Shown one piece after another: positions 1 through 12,700 of a stretch of DNA of 64,000 bases. The translations under genes and the position numbers were made by a program. The DNA is from Adineta vaga (Eukaryota > Rotifera): contig CP075493.1 in assembly GCA_021613535.1 (NCBI GenBank), positions 15,066,001 through 15,130,000 of the forward strand, read 5' to 3'. The notes under the pieces were generated by a model. The model did no database searches and was not told where the DNA came from. It saw nothing but the letters and a program-made list of their open reading frames with translations. Within the stretch, counting starts at the first letter, position 1. Every line of letters begins with the position of its first letter.

Positions 1-3000
1 TTAGTACTGATTGTCTTGATGGCAGTGACGAAGGTGAAGATCGTTACGCTCCAACTTCATTAAGAAATATGTTTTGCTCACTTACGTCCACATTTCGATG
101 TCAAGAACGTATTGGTCGATATCCTAAATCTTTTCAATGCGGTGATGGTGAATATTTACTTAATTATGTTCTACCAAATGATAGAACATTTTGTTTAAAT
201 GAGAAAGATAAAAAAGTATCTCTAGCGATACTAACGAGCATGGAACATATTTCAAATATTGATTGTCAAAAAGCATTCTATTGTGCGCTTCATGCCAATC
301 GAAAATTTGGTTACGGAGGTATAGATCATACAGGTATTGAATTATTTCTAATTTTGGAAGATATTAGAGATGAGGATTGTGAACCTTTATCTAAACATTG
401 TAAATCGGAATGGTTAGTTATACCTGCTGTTCCAGTTTTATTTGGATTCTTTCAATTTGTGTATTTTACTAATCGATCTGTGGATGATTTCAAAGCATCG
501 ATAGAACCTGATCTCGTATGTTTTCATGCACGAGCATGTCCTCGAGTGGTATTGGATATAGTTCCTATTCAAGTTACTAATGGATTAACATGTTTTTCTC
601 CTGTGAATTTCTCATTGTTTTATAAATTAAACAATTTTAATGATGCATTTGACATATTTTCACATTACAATCGATATTGTCGAACGACAGGTATTGAACA
701 ATCCTGTATCAATTCATTTGATTTCTATTGTAACGAATCGATGAAATGTATTTCATATAATCGCGTTGGTGATGTTCAATCTGATTGTTATTACGGCGAA
801 GATGAACAATTTGATGCATGTCATTTGAACGATTCAAATCGATTTAAGTGTTCATCAGAGCCAAATAAATGTTTATTACAAGTTGCAACTGGTGATAACA
901 TAATCAATTGTCGTGGAGAAGAAGACGAAATGTTTGCTTATACTCAACATTTCTCTATATTATTACCTTATGCATATATATGTGATGCGGATTCACATTT
1001 GTACAGTTATTTCTATACAATGAATGATACAGATGAATCGAATTGTCATTGGTGGCCTTGTAATAATCCCTACACACATTGTAATCAATTATGGAATTGT
1101 CCAAATGGTATTGATGAACGTAACTGTCCGGATTCAAAATGTTCTTTTAATGAACATGAATGTTATAATCAACAATCGAAATCATTTTATTGTATATCCT
1201 TAACGAATATTTATGACAAATACTTTAATTCATGTAATGAAACATCTTTTGAACGTAATGTTTACTTTTACAATGGAACAGATGATATTAGTAAAGATTA
1301 CTTTTCTTGGAATAATAGTCACTGTCTAAATTTCGATAAACTCTGTCGAATGAATTCTTATTTAGAAATATCATCTTCCGAAGAAAACATTTGCCTGTAT
1401 CCATCCGAAAATTTCTATTGAACGATTGAAAAAACCATCAAACTTATTCCAAATGATGACTATCTTTGTGAATCTAAAATAGCTTTTCGTGGAAATACTC
1501 TTCCTTTTTTCAAAACATCTCGACTAGGATATTCTCCATCGTTATCAATAAATCAGTCGAATTCAGTTCAACTTCAAACAACTCCAATGAAAAAACGCAT
1601 ATTAAACATGGATACTGAATCGATTTCCTATTGTCATCGTGGTATTCTCGTGTTACGTGGTTCAAATCAAACAAAAACATGTTTCTGTCCACCGAATTAT
1701 TTCGGATCTCAATGTCAATGGCAAAATCAACGTGTTAGTTTAACTATTCAATTCGTATGGCGTAGTATGACATATCAAATGGCAATATTTGAAGCAATTA
1801 TTATGCTTATTGATGAACATGGACAAATTGAACCATATCATGAACGAATTACTTATATGCCCGATCGTGATTGTAATATAAAATACAATCTTTATTTACT
1901 TTATCCAGATCGACCAAAATCTTTATCAAAGAATTATTCAATTCGTATTGATATTTATGAAAAAATTAATTTAATCTATTGGTTAAGTTGGTATCTACCT
2001 ATATCTTTTCGATTTTTACCGGTTAATCGAATTGCTACTCAAATACCAATTTCCGAACTACCAAATCACAATTCATGCTCTCTTACGTGCGGTGAACATG
2101 GTAAATGTATGAATTATATCAATAACAAATCATTAGTTTTTTGTTTATGCAACGATGGATATTCCGGTACTTATTGTAATGTTAAACATGCATGTCATTG
2201 CTCAGATGATTCATTCTGTTTGACTTCAACCATATGTATTTGTCCATTGCATAAGTTTGGTTCATATTGTCATTTCAAGCATTCGATGTGTCAAACAACA
2301 AGCAACAATTCATGTGAACACAGTGGAGTTTGTATTCCAAGTGATGATCGAATGAATTTAACAGATTTTACTTGTTTGTGTCCAGAATATTATTCCGGAG
2401 AACGATGCCAAAATATAAATAGTCGAATTGATGTACATTTAAATAAAGACATACGATCTAGTACATCGTTAGTATTAATACATTTCATTACAGCATTTGA
2501 TCACACTGATCATCAACGAAGAACTCAATTAAAAAAGATTTCTTACAATCAAAAGATTTTAACAATTTATGCCACTCAACCATTCCATATACTTTTTGTA
2601 CAAATACCAAATCAATATTATTATTTAACAGTACTTCGAGAAGTATTTCAACCTGCGGAACATATCAGTACGGAAATACAATTGAAAAAACGTTGTTTTT
2701 CAATCGATCAACTACTGAACGAAACTTTTCAACAATATGAATATTTACGACGAGTGAAATATTATCCATTATTATGTCGAAAGAATCTCGAATTAGAATG
2801 TTTTCATGATTAAGAACATATATGTTTATGTGATCAAGATCGATTTGCTAATTGTTTTCTATTTAATCATACAAGCAATAACAATTGTCAAGGTTATAAT
2901 TATTGTGAAAATCAAGGTCAATGTTTTCAAGATAATGCAACATGTCCAACAAAACTGACATGTATCTGTCGGGATTGTTATTATGGTGGTAAACGTCAAT

Positions 3001-3998
3001 TTTCAACGAAAGGTTTTATATTTTCCCTTGATACGATTCTTGCCTATCATATTAAACCAAAGATTTCACTGACTCAACAATCATTCATCGTTAAAATAAG
3101 TATTCTTATTAGTACGATTCTGTTGGTCGTTGGAATAATCAATGGTTTATTAGCATTTGTTACATTTCGTCGAACTAAAGTTAGACAAATGGGAAGTGGT
3201 TATTATCTTTTATCTTCATCGATCGTTTCAATATTGACAATAATTACATTAACATATAAATTTTGGTTATTAATCTTATCTCAAATATCACTTATAACTA
3301 ATGTAACTTTGCTTCATTTCAATTGTATTACAATCGATGTTCTTCTTCTAATTCTTCTTTCATCAAGTGAATGGTGTAATTGTTCTGTATCGATTGAAAG
3401 AATGTTTAGTGTTATTATGGGTACTCATTTTCGAAGAAAGAAAAGTGTCAGATTTTCTAAACGGATCATCATAATTATATTTATTTTGGTAACATCGACA
3501 CATATGCATGAACCATATCATCGTCAATTGATTGATGATTTTGATATTGATGAACATCGAATTTGGTGTTTTGTTCGATATTCATCTTCGATTCAAAAAT
3601 ACAATTCATTTATTACTCTCTTTCATTTTCTTACACCTTTTTCAATTAATATCGTTTCTTCTCTTTGGATGATTATTCAATTAGCTTATAGACGACGTGG
3701 TGTAGAACGTGGTCAAACAATACAACATCATTTAAGACATCAAATTCAACAACATCAACATCTTTTATATTCACCTTTGATATTAATATTATTAAGTTTA
3801 CCTCGTTTGATCATTTCATTTACACGTACTTGTATGAGATCAACACGGGAACCATGGTTATTTTTGATTGGTTATTTCCTTTCATTCGTACCATCAATGT
3901 CAATATTTATTGTTTTTGTATTACCATCAAAAACATACAAGACAGAATTCAATGCAGTCATCGAAAAAGTGTTAAAAAAATTTCGTACAGCGCAGTAA
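1..3998 (+). pseudogene. LDLa/EGF-repeat seven-helix receptor, 5' truncated by window, two in-frame stops
   Basis: One reading frame runs from the window edge to 3998 and encodes LDL-receptor class A-type Cys/Asp-rich repeats, then several EGF-like repeats (about 2070-3000), then seven hydrophobic segments (about 3095-3950), the layout of a large cell-surface receptor. The frame is broken only by TGA at 1419-1421 and TAA at 2811-2813; coding resumes in the same frame right after each, with no splice signals around them. There are no frameshifts, so the lesions look young. The 5' end lies outside the window. The ligand is unknown. It could be a recently dead copy of a duplicated gene; stop readthrough or sequencing error are less likely alternatives. 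Confidence 0.75.
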
Positions 3999-4187
3999 TC
4001 TTATAAAAATCGCTTCATTCTCTATTTGCTTTGTTCATCTTGATTCACTTCGGTTTTTCAGAATATTAAAGAGGTTGATAATTACAATCGACGCCATATG
4101 TATGAGTTATTCGATATATTGGTCTATGTGATAGGTAGAAGATTTGTGAAGTATGTGAAAGGATAAAACAAGAAAAGATAACTTAGA

Positions 4188-5298
4188 TCATCCTCTAACA
4201 GGATTGCCAGTACTCGTAATCGTTGCAGGATGAATTAAACGTCTTCTTGTTCCAGTTAAAGCCCAACATTGTTTTCGAAAACTACGGTTTGATAATATTG
4301 AAACGTAGAAACTTCCAGCAGCAAATAAATAGGATGATAATCGAACAAAAACAATAATCAAATCTTCTACAGCAATTTGGAAGGATGATTTTATCCATTC
4401 ATCCGTAAACATAAAATAGAGCGAAAAAGCTCCAAATGGAACATAATTAATAATAGCAATAATTGACTGTAGAAATAACATAATTGTTAACTGTGAATCC
4501 ATCTCGTGATTAGGTGTTTGACTATGAAGAGCCGCACGTCGTTTAGCCATACTACGAATATTATACCAAAGTAGACTTGCCAGTATGATAACAAGCAAAG
4601 GAGAACCTATTGCCGAAAGAGATACATCCAGATAAGTATCAAAAGTTCGATAAATTCCTTGTTGCGACCAACAAAATCCATCTATAACCGTATAATAAAT
4701 CAATCGATGACCGCTGAGCACTAGCCAAAGAAGAGCGTTTAATACTATAATTTTGTAAGCTAGTGGAACACGGTTACTCCATTTTCGTAATTCTAGAAAA
4801 AAAGACTTAAATGAAGATAATAAAATATTAAGTACTATGCTTACTGGCTGAACGTTGTACACATAGAATTCTGTCCAATGCAGCATATAAGAACAATGTA
4901 TTTTCATTTTGATACATAAATAATGAAATAAATTCTCGAATTCTACAGAATGGTTCTGATGCACTCATCAATGGTATATGAAAGCTATTTTGTAATATGC
5001 GTGTTAACAGTATACAATCAAGAATAAATAAACTAGCAATTGTTTCCCAGAATAAATAGATAAAACAAGCTTGTCGACGATATGCTTCGGATCGAAATAC
5101 AAGTATATTTCCAACACATCCGATGTTTCCAGCCACTAATAGAAAGATTCCACCATAGGTCATTATATGAATACTAATACTTGTGATTGTACTTTCAAAA
5201 GTACTAGTTATTGTGTCCGTTGTTGTACTATTGCTCATGTTTTGCGATATTAAAATCCTTCTGTTTTTGTGACGAATAGTGTTTAGAAAGTAGTCCAA
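4188..5298 (-). CDS. Rhodopsin-like GPCR, two exons
   Basis: This is a predicted seven-transmembrane receptor of 352 aa. Two overlapping frames are joined by a 52-bp intron at 4793-4844 (GTAAGC donor, TTTTTTTCTAG acceptor); after splicing the frame is continuous (1,059 nt). The third helix is followed by a D-R-I motif (LDRILCV), and the N-terminus carries Asn/Thr-rich likely glycosylation sites. Without splicing this would be mistaken for a frameshifted pseudogene. The start may be the first ATG or a second in-frame ATG 20 codons later (MSNSTTT), which better fits a receptor N-terminus. The family is peptide-receptor-like; the ligand cannot be told. Confidence 0.8.
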
Positions 5299-5977
5299 GT
5301 GAAAGTATAAAAAGTGTGAATAGGGATTTATATATATACATCTCTTTTGATGGATTTTTAAGTGTTTAAATGCTAATGGAATAGCATTATTTTTATCACG
5401 TTTGTCAATGGTACAATTATTGATGCAATTCCGAAATGCCTTTTAGCTAATTTGACCCAGTTCAATAACTTGAATATGAATATAAGAAAATGTTATATGT
5501 AGGGACATTTTTCTCGAGTACCCGTTTTTGTAGAATACTGAGAGCAATTATATTCAGTAGATGAATTTCCCACTGCTTTTCGATCGTCAATTGTATGATA
5601 TCTAGATCAGGAGAAAGAGTATCCAACATGTCTTAAATGCCCATGTACATTCTTTATCTGTTACTGTACCACAACTATGCAAGATACAAGGACACATGAG
5701 TGAAAGTTCTGTGTATATCTTCTATTTGAATCAACTTCTCATATCATTGTTTTGAACAGATAAAAGAAAATAAAAATCGAGGTCATTTTTTGTTAAACCG
5801 GTTTTTGTACTTTCAGTTTGCATGTGAAATGACATGTGCACTAGAGATAAGGAAAAAGAAGTATAAATAATGATCTTATAACTTATTATAAACTAAATAG
5901 AAGAATAAGGTAAAAAGCAGAATACCAGAGAGATTTGTTATTACTTCATTTTTATTAACTTACAAATGGTCTTCTAG
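5299..5977. other. Intergenic, AT-rich
   Basis: This is the upstream region of the two-exon GPCR. I see no convincing coding frame, repeat or RNA gene in it. Confidence 0.5.
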
Positions 5978-5978
5978 A

Positions 5979-6338
5979 TGTTCTCAAAGTCAATGTTGTT
6001 ATTTTACGAATCAATAAACGATTAGTAAAGTATTAAATAATCCGAATAAATTATCGTTTATATCTGAACGAACTGGTGCCACTTGTTCAACAACGAAATA
6101 CGAGAATATTATAGATTTTCCGAACGGTTCTTCTTTCATGGATTCAACAGGTCCAAGATCAATAATCTGGGTAATAAATAAAAATAATACCGCTATTGCT
6201 GCCGTCGATTATCAATATACGAATTGTACATCCGAAACAATAAATATAACAAACTCAAGTATTAAAAATAATGTTTACACGATATATATGATCATTATGA
6301 TTAACTTCGTTGTATTAATCAAATGGTTTTATGTATAA
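5979..6338 (+). pseudogene. Possible decayed exon of a Cys-rich secreted protein
   Basis: A frame starting CSQSQCCYFTNQ is stopped by TAA at 6015, then stays open to 6338 with several Asn-Xaa-Ser/Thr sites and a hydrophobic C-terminus. The start lies just after a CTTCTAG acceptor-like site. The composition looks coding, but no family is recognised and no complete gene can be assembled. It could be an old gene fragment or chance. Confidence 0.25.
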
Positions 6339-6365
6339 AAACAAAACTAATAGTACTTGGAAATT

Positions 6366-6408
6366 TAAGGGTGTGAGTAATTTATTCGTGTATCATCCAC
6401 AGCCTCAA
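6366..6408. repeat. Degenerate telomere-like hairpin
   Basis: AAGGGTGTGAG on the left faces CATCCACAGCCTCAA on the right about 20 bases later. It is a worn member of the hairpin family described for 6872-6925. Confidence 0.35.
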
Positions 6409-6567
6409 AATAAAATATATTGAATAAAAATTGCTACGAGATAAATAATGTTTGTTTTCTTCATTGTGAGAATTCCCAAGATTCATCTTATTTTTAGTTA
6501 CGATTTTTGATTGAAATAGAAGGAGGTATATTTTATTGTTATTATTTATCATAGAAAACTAAACAAC

Positions 6568-7068
6568 TCATTTGTGAGCATCTTGCGCATTTTTAGCGAT
6601 TGTATAGGTTGTAGCATTATGATTAGTTCGACGAATTGTAAGTGGAAGGATATTTCTATACTTATATCAATCGAACTATAGTCACAGATTGCCAATGGTT
6701 TATTGATGATCGGATTGGTACCTAATGGACGCCAAACGTTGATTATTTGAAACCAATTTTGTCTTACCTTTTCACTCTCTTCTATGTCAAAACAATCATC
6801 TATCCATTCTCGAGCTGTAATTAGATCAGCGTCGACATGAGGATGAAATACCGGATTTCTATAAGTATCGATGAGGGTGGGTGTGAGTGTATATAAATTT
6901 GTAAAAAGGCGCCCGCACCCTCAAGGTGCAAATAAACGATTTTGATATTTTTTGCTGTTGTAACAATTGTTGTTTTTGCTTGTTTTCTAAATTGATCATT
7001 TTCTGATAACAAAAAGGTTCATTATTTAGATATTGTATGATTTCCAATGCCCATTCATTACAGTTCAT
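6568..7068 (-). pseudogene. AsaB/CmcJ-like (fungal GA4-desaturase family) oxidoreductase fragment
   Basis: About 75 codons at 6640-6862 read as a recognisable piece of the family that includes fungal AsaB-type hydroxylase/desaturases and bacterial CmcJ: a PVFHPHVDADL stretch, then INVWRPLG, then KPLAICDYSSID. Downstream the frame shifts but similarity continues (RRTNHN) and ends at TGA (6568-6570) right after HK, where family members usually have Trp. A GT-rich hairpin sits at the upstream edge. The gene is therefore frameshifted, stopped and truncated. Family members act on small molecules; function here is presumably lost. The family call is from memory of motifs. Confidence 0.5.
6872..6925. 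repeat. Telomere-like hairpin element
   Basis: Left arm TGAGGGTGGGTGTGAG, right arm CGCCCGCACCCTCAAG, short AT-rich loop. This is a member of a dispersed family whose consensus arms are TTGAGGGTGTGGGTG and its reverse complement. Confidence 0.7.
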
Positions 7069-7345
7069 AAATATGCACGTAATGTGTCTTCGCTTACGAA
7101 TTGTATTTATGACTAATAAAGTCTAAATGTTTATCGATTGAAAAAAATATCTATGAGCACTTTTTTGAAATCGTCATTTATATTCGAAGTCGAATTAGAC
7201 AGCTACTCGATTATATTATTTATTTATTTCAAATGTGTAAAAATATGGATATTCTTTGGAACTTTCATTAACAGTTTTGAAGGAGATTTGAAGTACCATG
7301 AATGAACATTATTTAAAAGTATTAAAAAAAATTAAATAAAATAGT

Positions 7346-8943
7346 CTACAACAATTCATACTTCATTACTTTCCCATTGGCTAAGAACGCATACATATTC
7401 ATATGTGAATCAAATGCAATATCGACTGGATCATAATTTGTTGTTATAACAACGTTACCCACCGTTGAGTTAACACAATACATCACTATTCGTGAATTAC
7501 TCATGTCTGCAACATACAAATTACCTTGCGGATCTCGTTTCATGCCTCTGGGGTTGCTGAGTGTTAAAGGACTACTAATAACATTGGTATAAGTTACATT
7601 GGGTGTTGAGTCTCCAAATATCCATAAAAACACATTGTTACCGCTTTCATCACTCATATATATTTGATTTGGTGTGCCATGTGGAAGTAAAAGTGCAGAC
7701 AATCTGGCGACGTAACTACTAGTATTAATAACAGTGATCAAACTCGATGCATTCGGAGCTAATTGTACCACTCTCGTGGCAGATTGATCCGCAATATAAA
7801 GATTAAAACTGTCATCAATAGCAATACCCGTAGGATGACTAAGAGTACCACTGACAGATGATCCCGTTCCAGCAACGATTGTTCCGCTGGGAGAGCCTGG
7901 TGCGTAGTTACGTACTCGATCGGAAGCGTGATCGTTTGTATACATGTATCCAATTTTATCAAATGTGATATAATCAATGTGATCACCATAGATTACTGTT
8001 GCTGCACTCGTGGTTGTTCCGTTACTTGGACACATGAGTACTTGTCCAATGTTATGGCCACTAAGGTAGATGATGTCAGTCGAATCTATGTAAATACTTG
8101 TAGGGTTTGATATAGAACTTGAACTAGTGCCAGCAACAGCAATACCAGTTTGATTCCAGCAGTAATTCGTACCTTAGGGAATTGATGTATTAGATAAATG
8201 TAACTAAAATTGGTAGAAATATTCACATGAAGTACATCCGGTCGTGGTAGTCGTTGTACTAGCAGTACTTGTTGTCGTTGTTGTTGTTGATGTCGATGTT
8301 GTTGCAGTACTTGTTGTTGTTACTGATGTTGTTGTGCTGGTACTGCTTGTTGTCGATACTGATGTGGATGTCGCTGCACTAGTTACTGATGTCGTTGTCG
8401 TTTGTGTTGATGTTGATGTTGTAGTGGTAGTGGTGACGGTTGTACCTGTTGATGTTATTGTAGTTGTTACTGATGTTATTAGATAAAAATATTCATTCAA
8501 TATTATACAACTCTCTTTCTCTCATAATAGTTCACTTACCTGCTGGTTGTGCGTTTGTATTTATGCCATTTTGGGAATTATGTGCTAAAATTTGAGAAAA
8601 AAAAACTAGAAGCACTTGTATACTACACCAACATCCTTACTTGACAGCGGTTTTAGCCACAGTGTTAAGATAACAGCTAAACCGATACTTGCAACTAGCG
8701 CACCAATTAATAAACCAACTAAACATGCTTTACACTCGAAACAACATAGGATATAACCTGCTGCACGCCTAGATTGATTATTGATCAATATAACGGAACA
8801 TAATATAAATTAGTGTATGATATACTTTGTATCACTGTATTGATCATCGTCATCATCCTCATTGCAAACGTTGATTGATTGTTGTTTCAATGTCTAAAAT
8901 AATTTCATATCGACTAAGTATCATTCATAACGTTACTCACCAT
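7346..8943 (-). CDS. Type II membrane NHL beta-propeller protein with Thr-rich stalk, six exons
   Basis: Six exons give an unbroken 437-aa frame: 8941-8943 (ATG only), 8826-8893, 8641-8768, 8540-8584, 8227-8469 and 7346-8172. All five introns (47-70 bp) have GT..AG ends and the exons sum to 1,314 nt. Order of parts: short acidic cytoplasmic start, Cys-rich segment and one membrane helix (about residues 40-62), a Ser/Thr stretch likely to be heavily O-glycosylated (about 85-160), then NHL-type repeats with HPTGIAID, NLYIADQ and GNLYVADMSNSRI (about 175-437). The propeller should face outside the cell and bind a protein or carbohydrate. The Thr-rich part is low-complexity DNA. No ligand can be inferred. 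Confidence 0.85.
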
Positions 8944-9071
8944 TTTGATTGTATTAAGTCTTTTCAGATTCTAAACAATTGAAAAGTATCGGTTTTATTC
9001 TGAAAGATTTTTTTTCATAATAAAAATATTCGCTCCTAGACAACCCTTGAAAATAACAAGAAAAAATCGTG

Positions 9072-9105
<34 letters not shown>

Positions 9106-9732
9106 TTATTTATTTCTATGTCATCTTTTTGGAGTAACTCAATCCGATAATTGAAATTCTGTTTTCTTCCTTAATAATGACATATGTTTCGATTGGGTTT
9201 CCAAGTAGCATAATGTTTATACAATTTCATCGCTCGATGCAAATTCTGTTTGACAAATATTGAAACAAAATATTGTTTGAAATTGAAAGTTTTCTTCGAG
9301 AAAAATGAATAGTCTGAGAAAAGATGAATGCGAAATGAACATGAAAGTTGATAAAGCATCAATTAATCCTATATTTTCAATATAACCTCTAATGAATAAA
9401 TCATGTGTGATGTTGTTTACGAAAATGAAGCTGAGGGTGTGAGTGGCCACTCAATTTCATCCTCATACCTATACCCACCCACATGCACACCCTCAACCTA
9501 TGTTAGCAAAGATATTCTATTTCTCGAGTATAAGTAATTTATACGATCTACACGATCATCCAACTTTAGAAGATCGCACATTAGTTGCACTTACTAATAA
9601 CTACACTCTCAAGTTTATTTTAAAATGTGTTTAACAAAACTACAAAGCAAGGTTCATATACAAAGTGATCTATGATAGTATAAGAGATTTCTAATATAAA
9701 CTACTGTAGAAGCAATGAAATGTTTCATTAGT
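8944..9732. other. Intergenic with TA microsatellite
   Basis: It contains a (TA)n run at about 9074-9102 and a hairpin at 9432-9498. A minus-strand stretch at 9170-9310 has coding-like composition but no recognisable family and no usable start. Confidence 0.4.
9432..9498. repeat. Telomere-like hairpin element
   Basis: TGAGGGTGTGAGTG pairs with CACCCACATGCACACCCTCA across an AT-rich loop. It belongs to the same family as 6872-6925. Confidence 0.7.
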
Positions 9733-12700
9733 TTAAACCGATGCTGAACATTCGATAAATCTTGGATTAAATGATTGAAATGGATATTTTCTTGTCTTAT
9801 TACGTTGATCAATATCTTTCGATAAATTTCTTAAATCATTTTTAAATTCTTGATAATTCTTCAAATTTTTTTGATAATTTTGATCATGTTCAATTAAATG
9901 ACTCCAATCTTCTAATAATCCAGGCATTCGTAAACCAGTAACAACAGTTAAAATAAGTATTTGTGTATATGTTTGAATATTTTGCATTTCTTTTCCTTCT
10001 TGTAATTTTGCTCCAATAAATCGTGGATCAATCATATAACCACTAATTTGACCAACATGTTCATGTATACCAGTACTATCAGCAATCAATTGTGATAAAA
10101 CATCAACAAAACGTTTCAATGAAGTAATACCAGGTATTCCAAGTTGTTTGCATAGATCATCAATAAAATTCATCATATACGAATCGACTGGTAATTTATC
10201 ATCGGATAAATTCGTTTCGACTTGTTCATCATCGATATCGATGTGTAAATTATAAGTTATTTCGAAGAAATTTGCAACATATTGTTGTATAATTCTCCAA
10301 AACTCTTTAATATCCAAATAAATTGGATAGACTTTATCCCATTCTTTCTTTTCCGCATCACCTTTCGGAAACATTGATGGAGAAATAAATTCTGGTAATA
10401 ATCGAAATTTATAATTTGTTGATATATAATCACAAACTTTCAAAAATTCATCATAATCAAATGCCCATATTCGATGAACTAGACCACGTCGATTGACTAA
10501 TGACATTGCTGCTTGATAATTAACTGAAATATTATGATATGTAAATGGTTTAAGAAATGATCTTAATGGATGATCTACTGGTAAACATTTTCGTGTTGCA
10601 GTAACAAATGCATTACATTCGATCATATGTGTAACAATGAGATGATCACATATGGTTACATATGCAAAGAATGATGAACGCCAAACATATTTTGCATGTT
10701 CCCAAAATTGATCATCTTTTTCAACTAAACGATTAGCATGACACCAATAAATAGCAATCAATTGAAAATCTTTATCGAAATATGCAGCTGCTCCATAACG
10801 TTCAAATGGTTTTCGTACATTAAAAATCGATAAAACTGTCATATCATTAACATAGAGTGCAGCATTGTCTAAAGATCTTTGTTCCGGTATTCCAAATCCT
10901 GGTTTCCATTTACCTTCAATACGTTGAGTATAATGACATGCACAGCCAAAAAATGCTAATCGACTCATGGCTTCATCGGAGAACATATCGGTATAAACAA
11001 TATTTGGTAAAGGTAATGCAGGAAAGATCTTTGAACTCCATGCAAGTGCTTGTTCTAATGTTTCAAATTCAGCTAAACAATCATAAAAATCCCAAAGAGT
11101 ACTGTTAACTAACCAACGAGCAAATTTTCTTGATAAACCTGAACCATCTGGTTCATCTTCATCCCATGATGGAATAAATTTTGCCATATCAATTCGAATT
11201 ATTCCAAGTTTTTCGATCGGTAAATTCAATGGTGGTCTTATATCAATAGCACGTGATGGAGATGTATTGGATTCTTTAACAGCTGTTTTCATTAATAACC
11301 AAACAAGTTTTGTATATGTATCTAATGTTTTCCAACATCGACGCTTTTCTGTATCATTTAATTTTCGAATTTTTCTCTTGAATAAAACCATTTCTTTTTC
11401 ATTGGAATCATTTTTCTCTTCTTCTTCTTGATCAGATGATGAACTTTGTTTTTGTTCATCGAAATCATCGATAATTGGTAAAAATCGTTCAGCAACATAT
11501 TGAATAACATCAAGAGCTAAATCATGTCCTGGACAATAACGTATTGGTCGTTTAGTTCGATCTGGATTGATAATATCTTCTTCAACACCATTCCAAACAA
11601 TAAGTTTGTTTAAATCTGATCGATCGGGTAAGAATTCTTCAGGATTTTGAAAAATAGTTTCATCACGATTTGCATTAACAAGTGAACAATGAATCGGTGT
11701 ATTTTCCGGTATGTGAATATGTTCATTTTGAATTTCATTGATAATTTCATTTGTTGCTAAGACATTCACTGTCGGAACAACTTTATCAAGTCGTGCACAT
11801 TCTTTAATGAAATTATGTGGATTCTTCTTAAATAAAGGAACATTTTTTTCCTTATCTGTCCATAATCGATCAATAACTGTCACTGCTAATTTTGCCGGTG
11901 CTGGACTTCCAGCTACACAAAAGACGACGGTAATAAATTTGAAAATTTCTTCACGAGATTTTTTCATTTCAGCTGCAGCTACAGCAGCTTTAAAAGCTGG
12001 TCCATTTTCATATCGTGAAAATGCTTGAAGAAGAGTATAATAACTACGTAAATTCTTCCGTTCAAAATAATGACCATTTAATAAGAAATTAAACCAATTT
12101 GGAAAGAATATCAATGGATTTTTAACACAATCAATAAAAGCTGAACGTTCTTGTTTTGTTAATTCTCCATTTGTTGCTAAGAAAAACATAACTTCACCAA
12201 CTGCTTGATAAACTAAATCATCCGTTGGTTTTTCATTCATTTGACGTGGAAGAATTCGTGCTAATTGTAATCGTGTTTCGAAATTTCCATTTTGTAAATT
12301 ATGAGGAAATGCATGTAACCATTGAAAGATTATCTTTCGACCTAATTGCATATCAGGATCGTCTGTAGAAAGAAAAATGGTTGTAAAATTACAAAATGTT
12401 TTCAATGATTGTGAAACTTCCCATGCTAATAATTCACAATCTTTACGTGGTCGAAGTTCTTGAACAAATCGTTTAACTAATTGATATGAATTCACAGCTA
12501 AACCATTACCCAAAACAAAATAAGGAGAATTATAAACATGACGAAAATAATCTTCTAATGATTTGAATAAATAAACAGGTTGTGCAGAATTCGAAATATA
12601 TTCAATAAATGTAGCGAATTGTAAGAGAAGAGATTTCAAATGCCAAAGATGATTTCGTTTGTCAATCGATGTATTGAGTAATGTTAATCTCATATTTGCT

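Noticed and set aside
1419-2813. Alternative genetic code to explain the two stops in the receptor gene
   Set aside because: Other genes in the window use TAA, TAG and TGA as ordinary stops.
4793-4844. Apparent frameshift in the GPCR gene
   Set aside because: A GT-AG intron of 52 bp with a good pyrimidine tract joins the two frames exactly.
8244-8486. Plus-strand Val-rich open frame
   Set aside because: It is the antisense shadow of the Thr-rich stalk exon.
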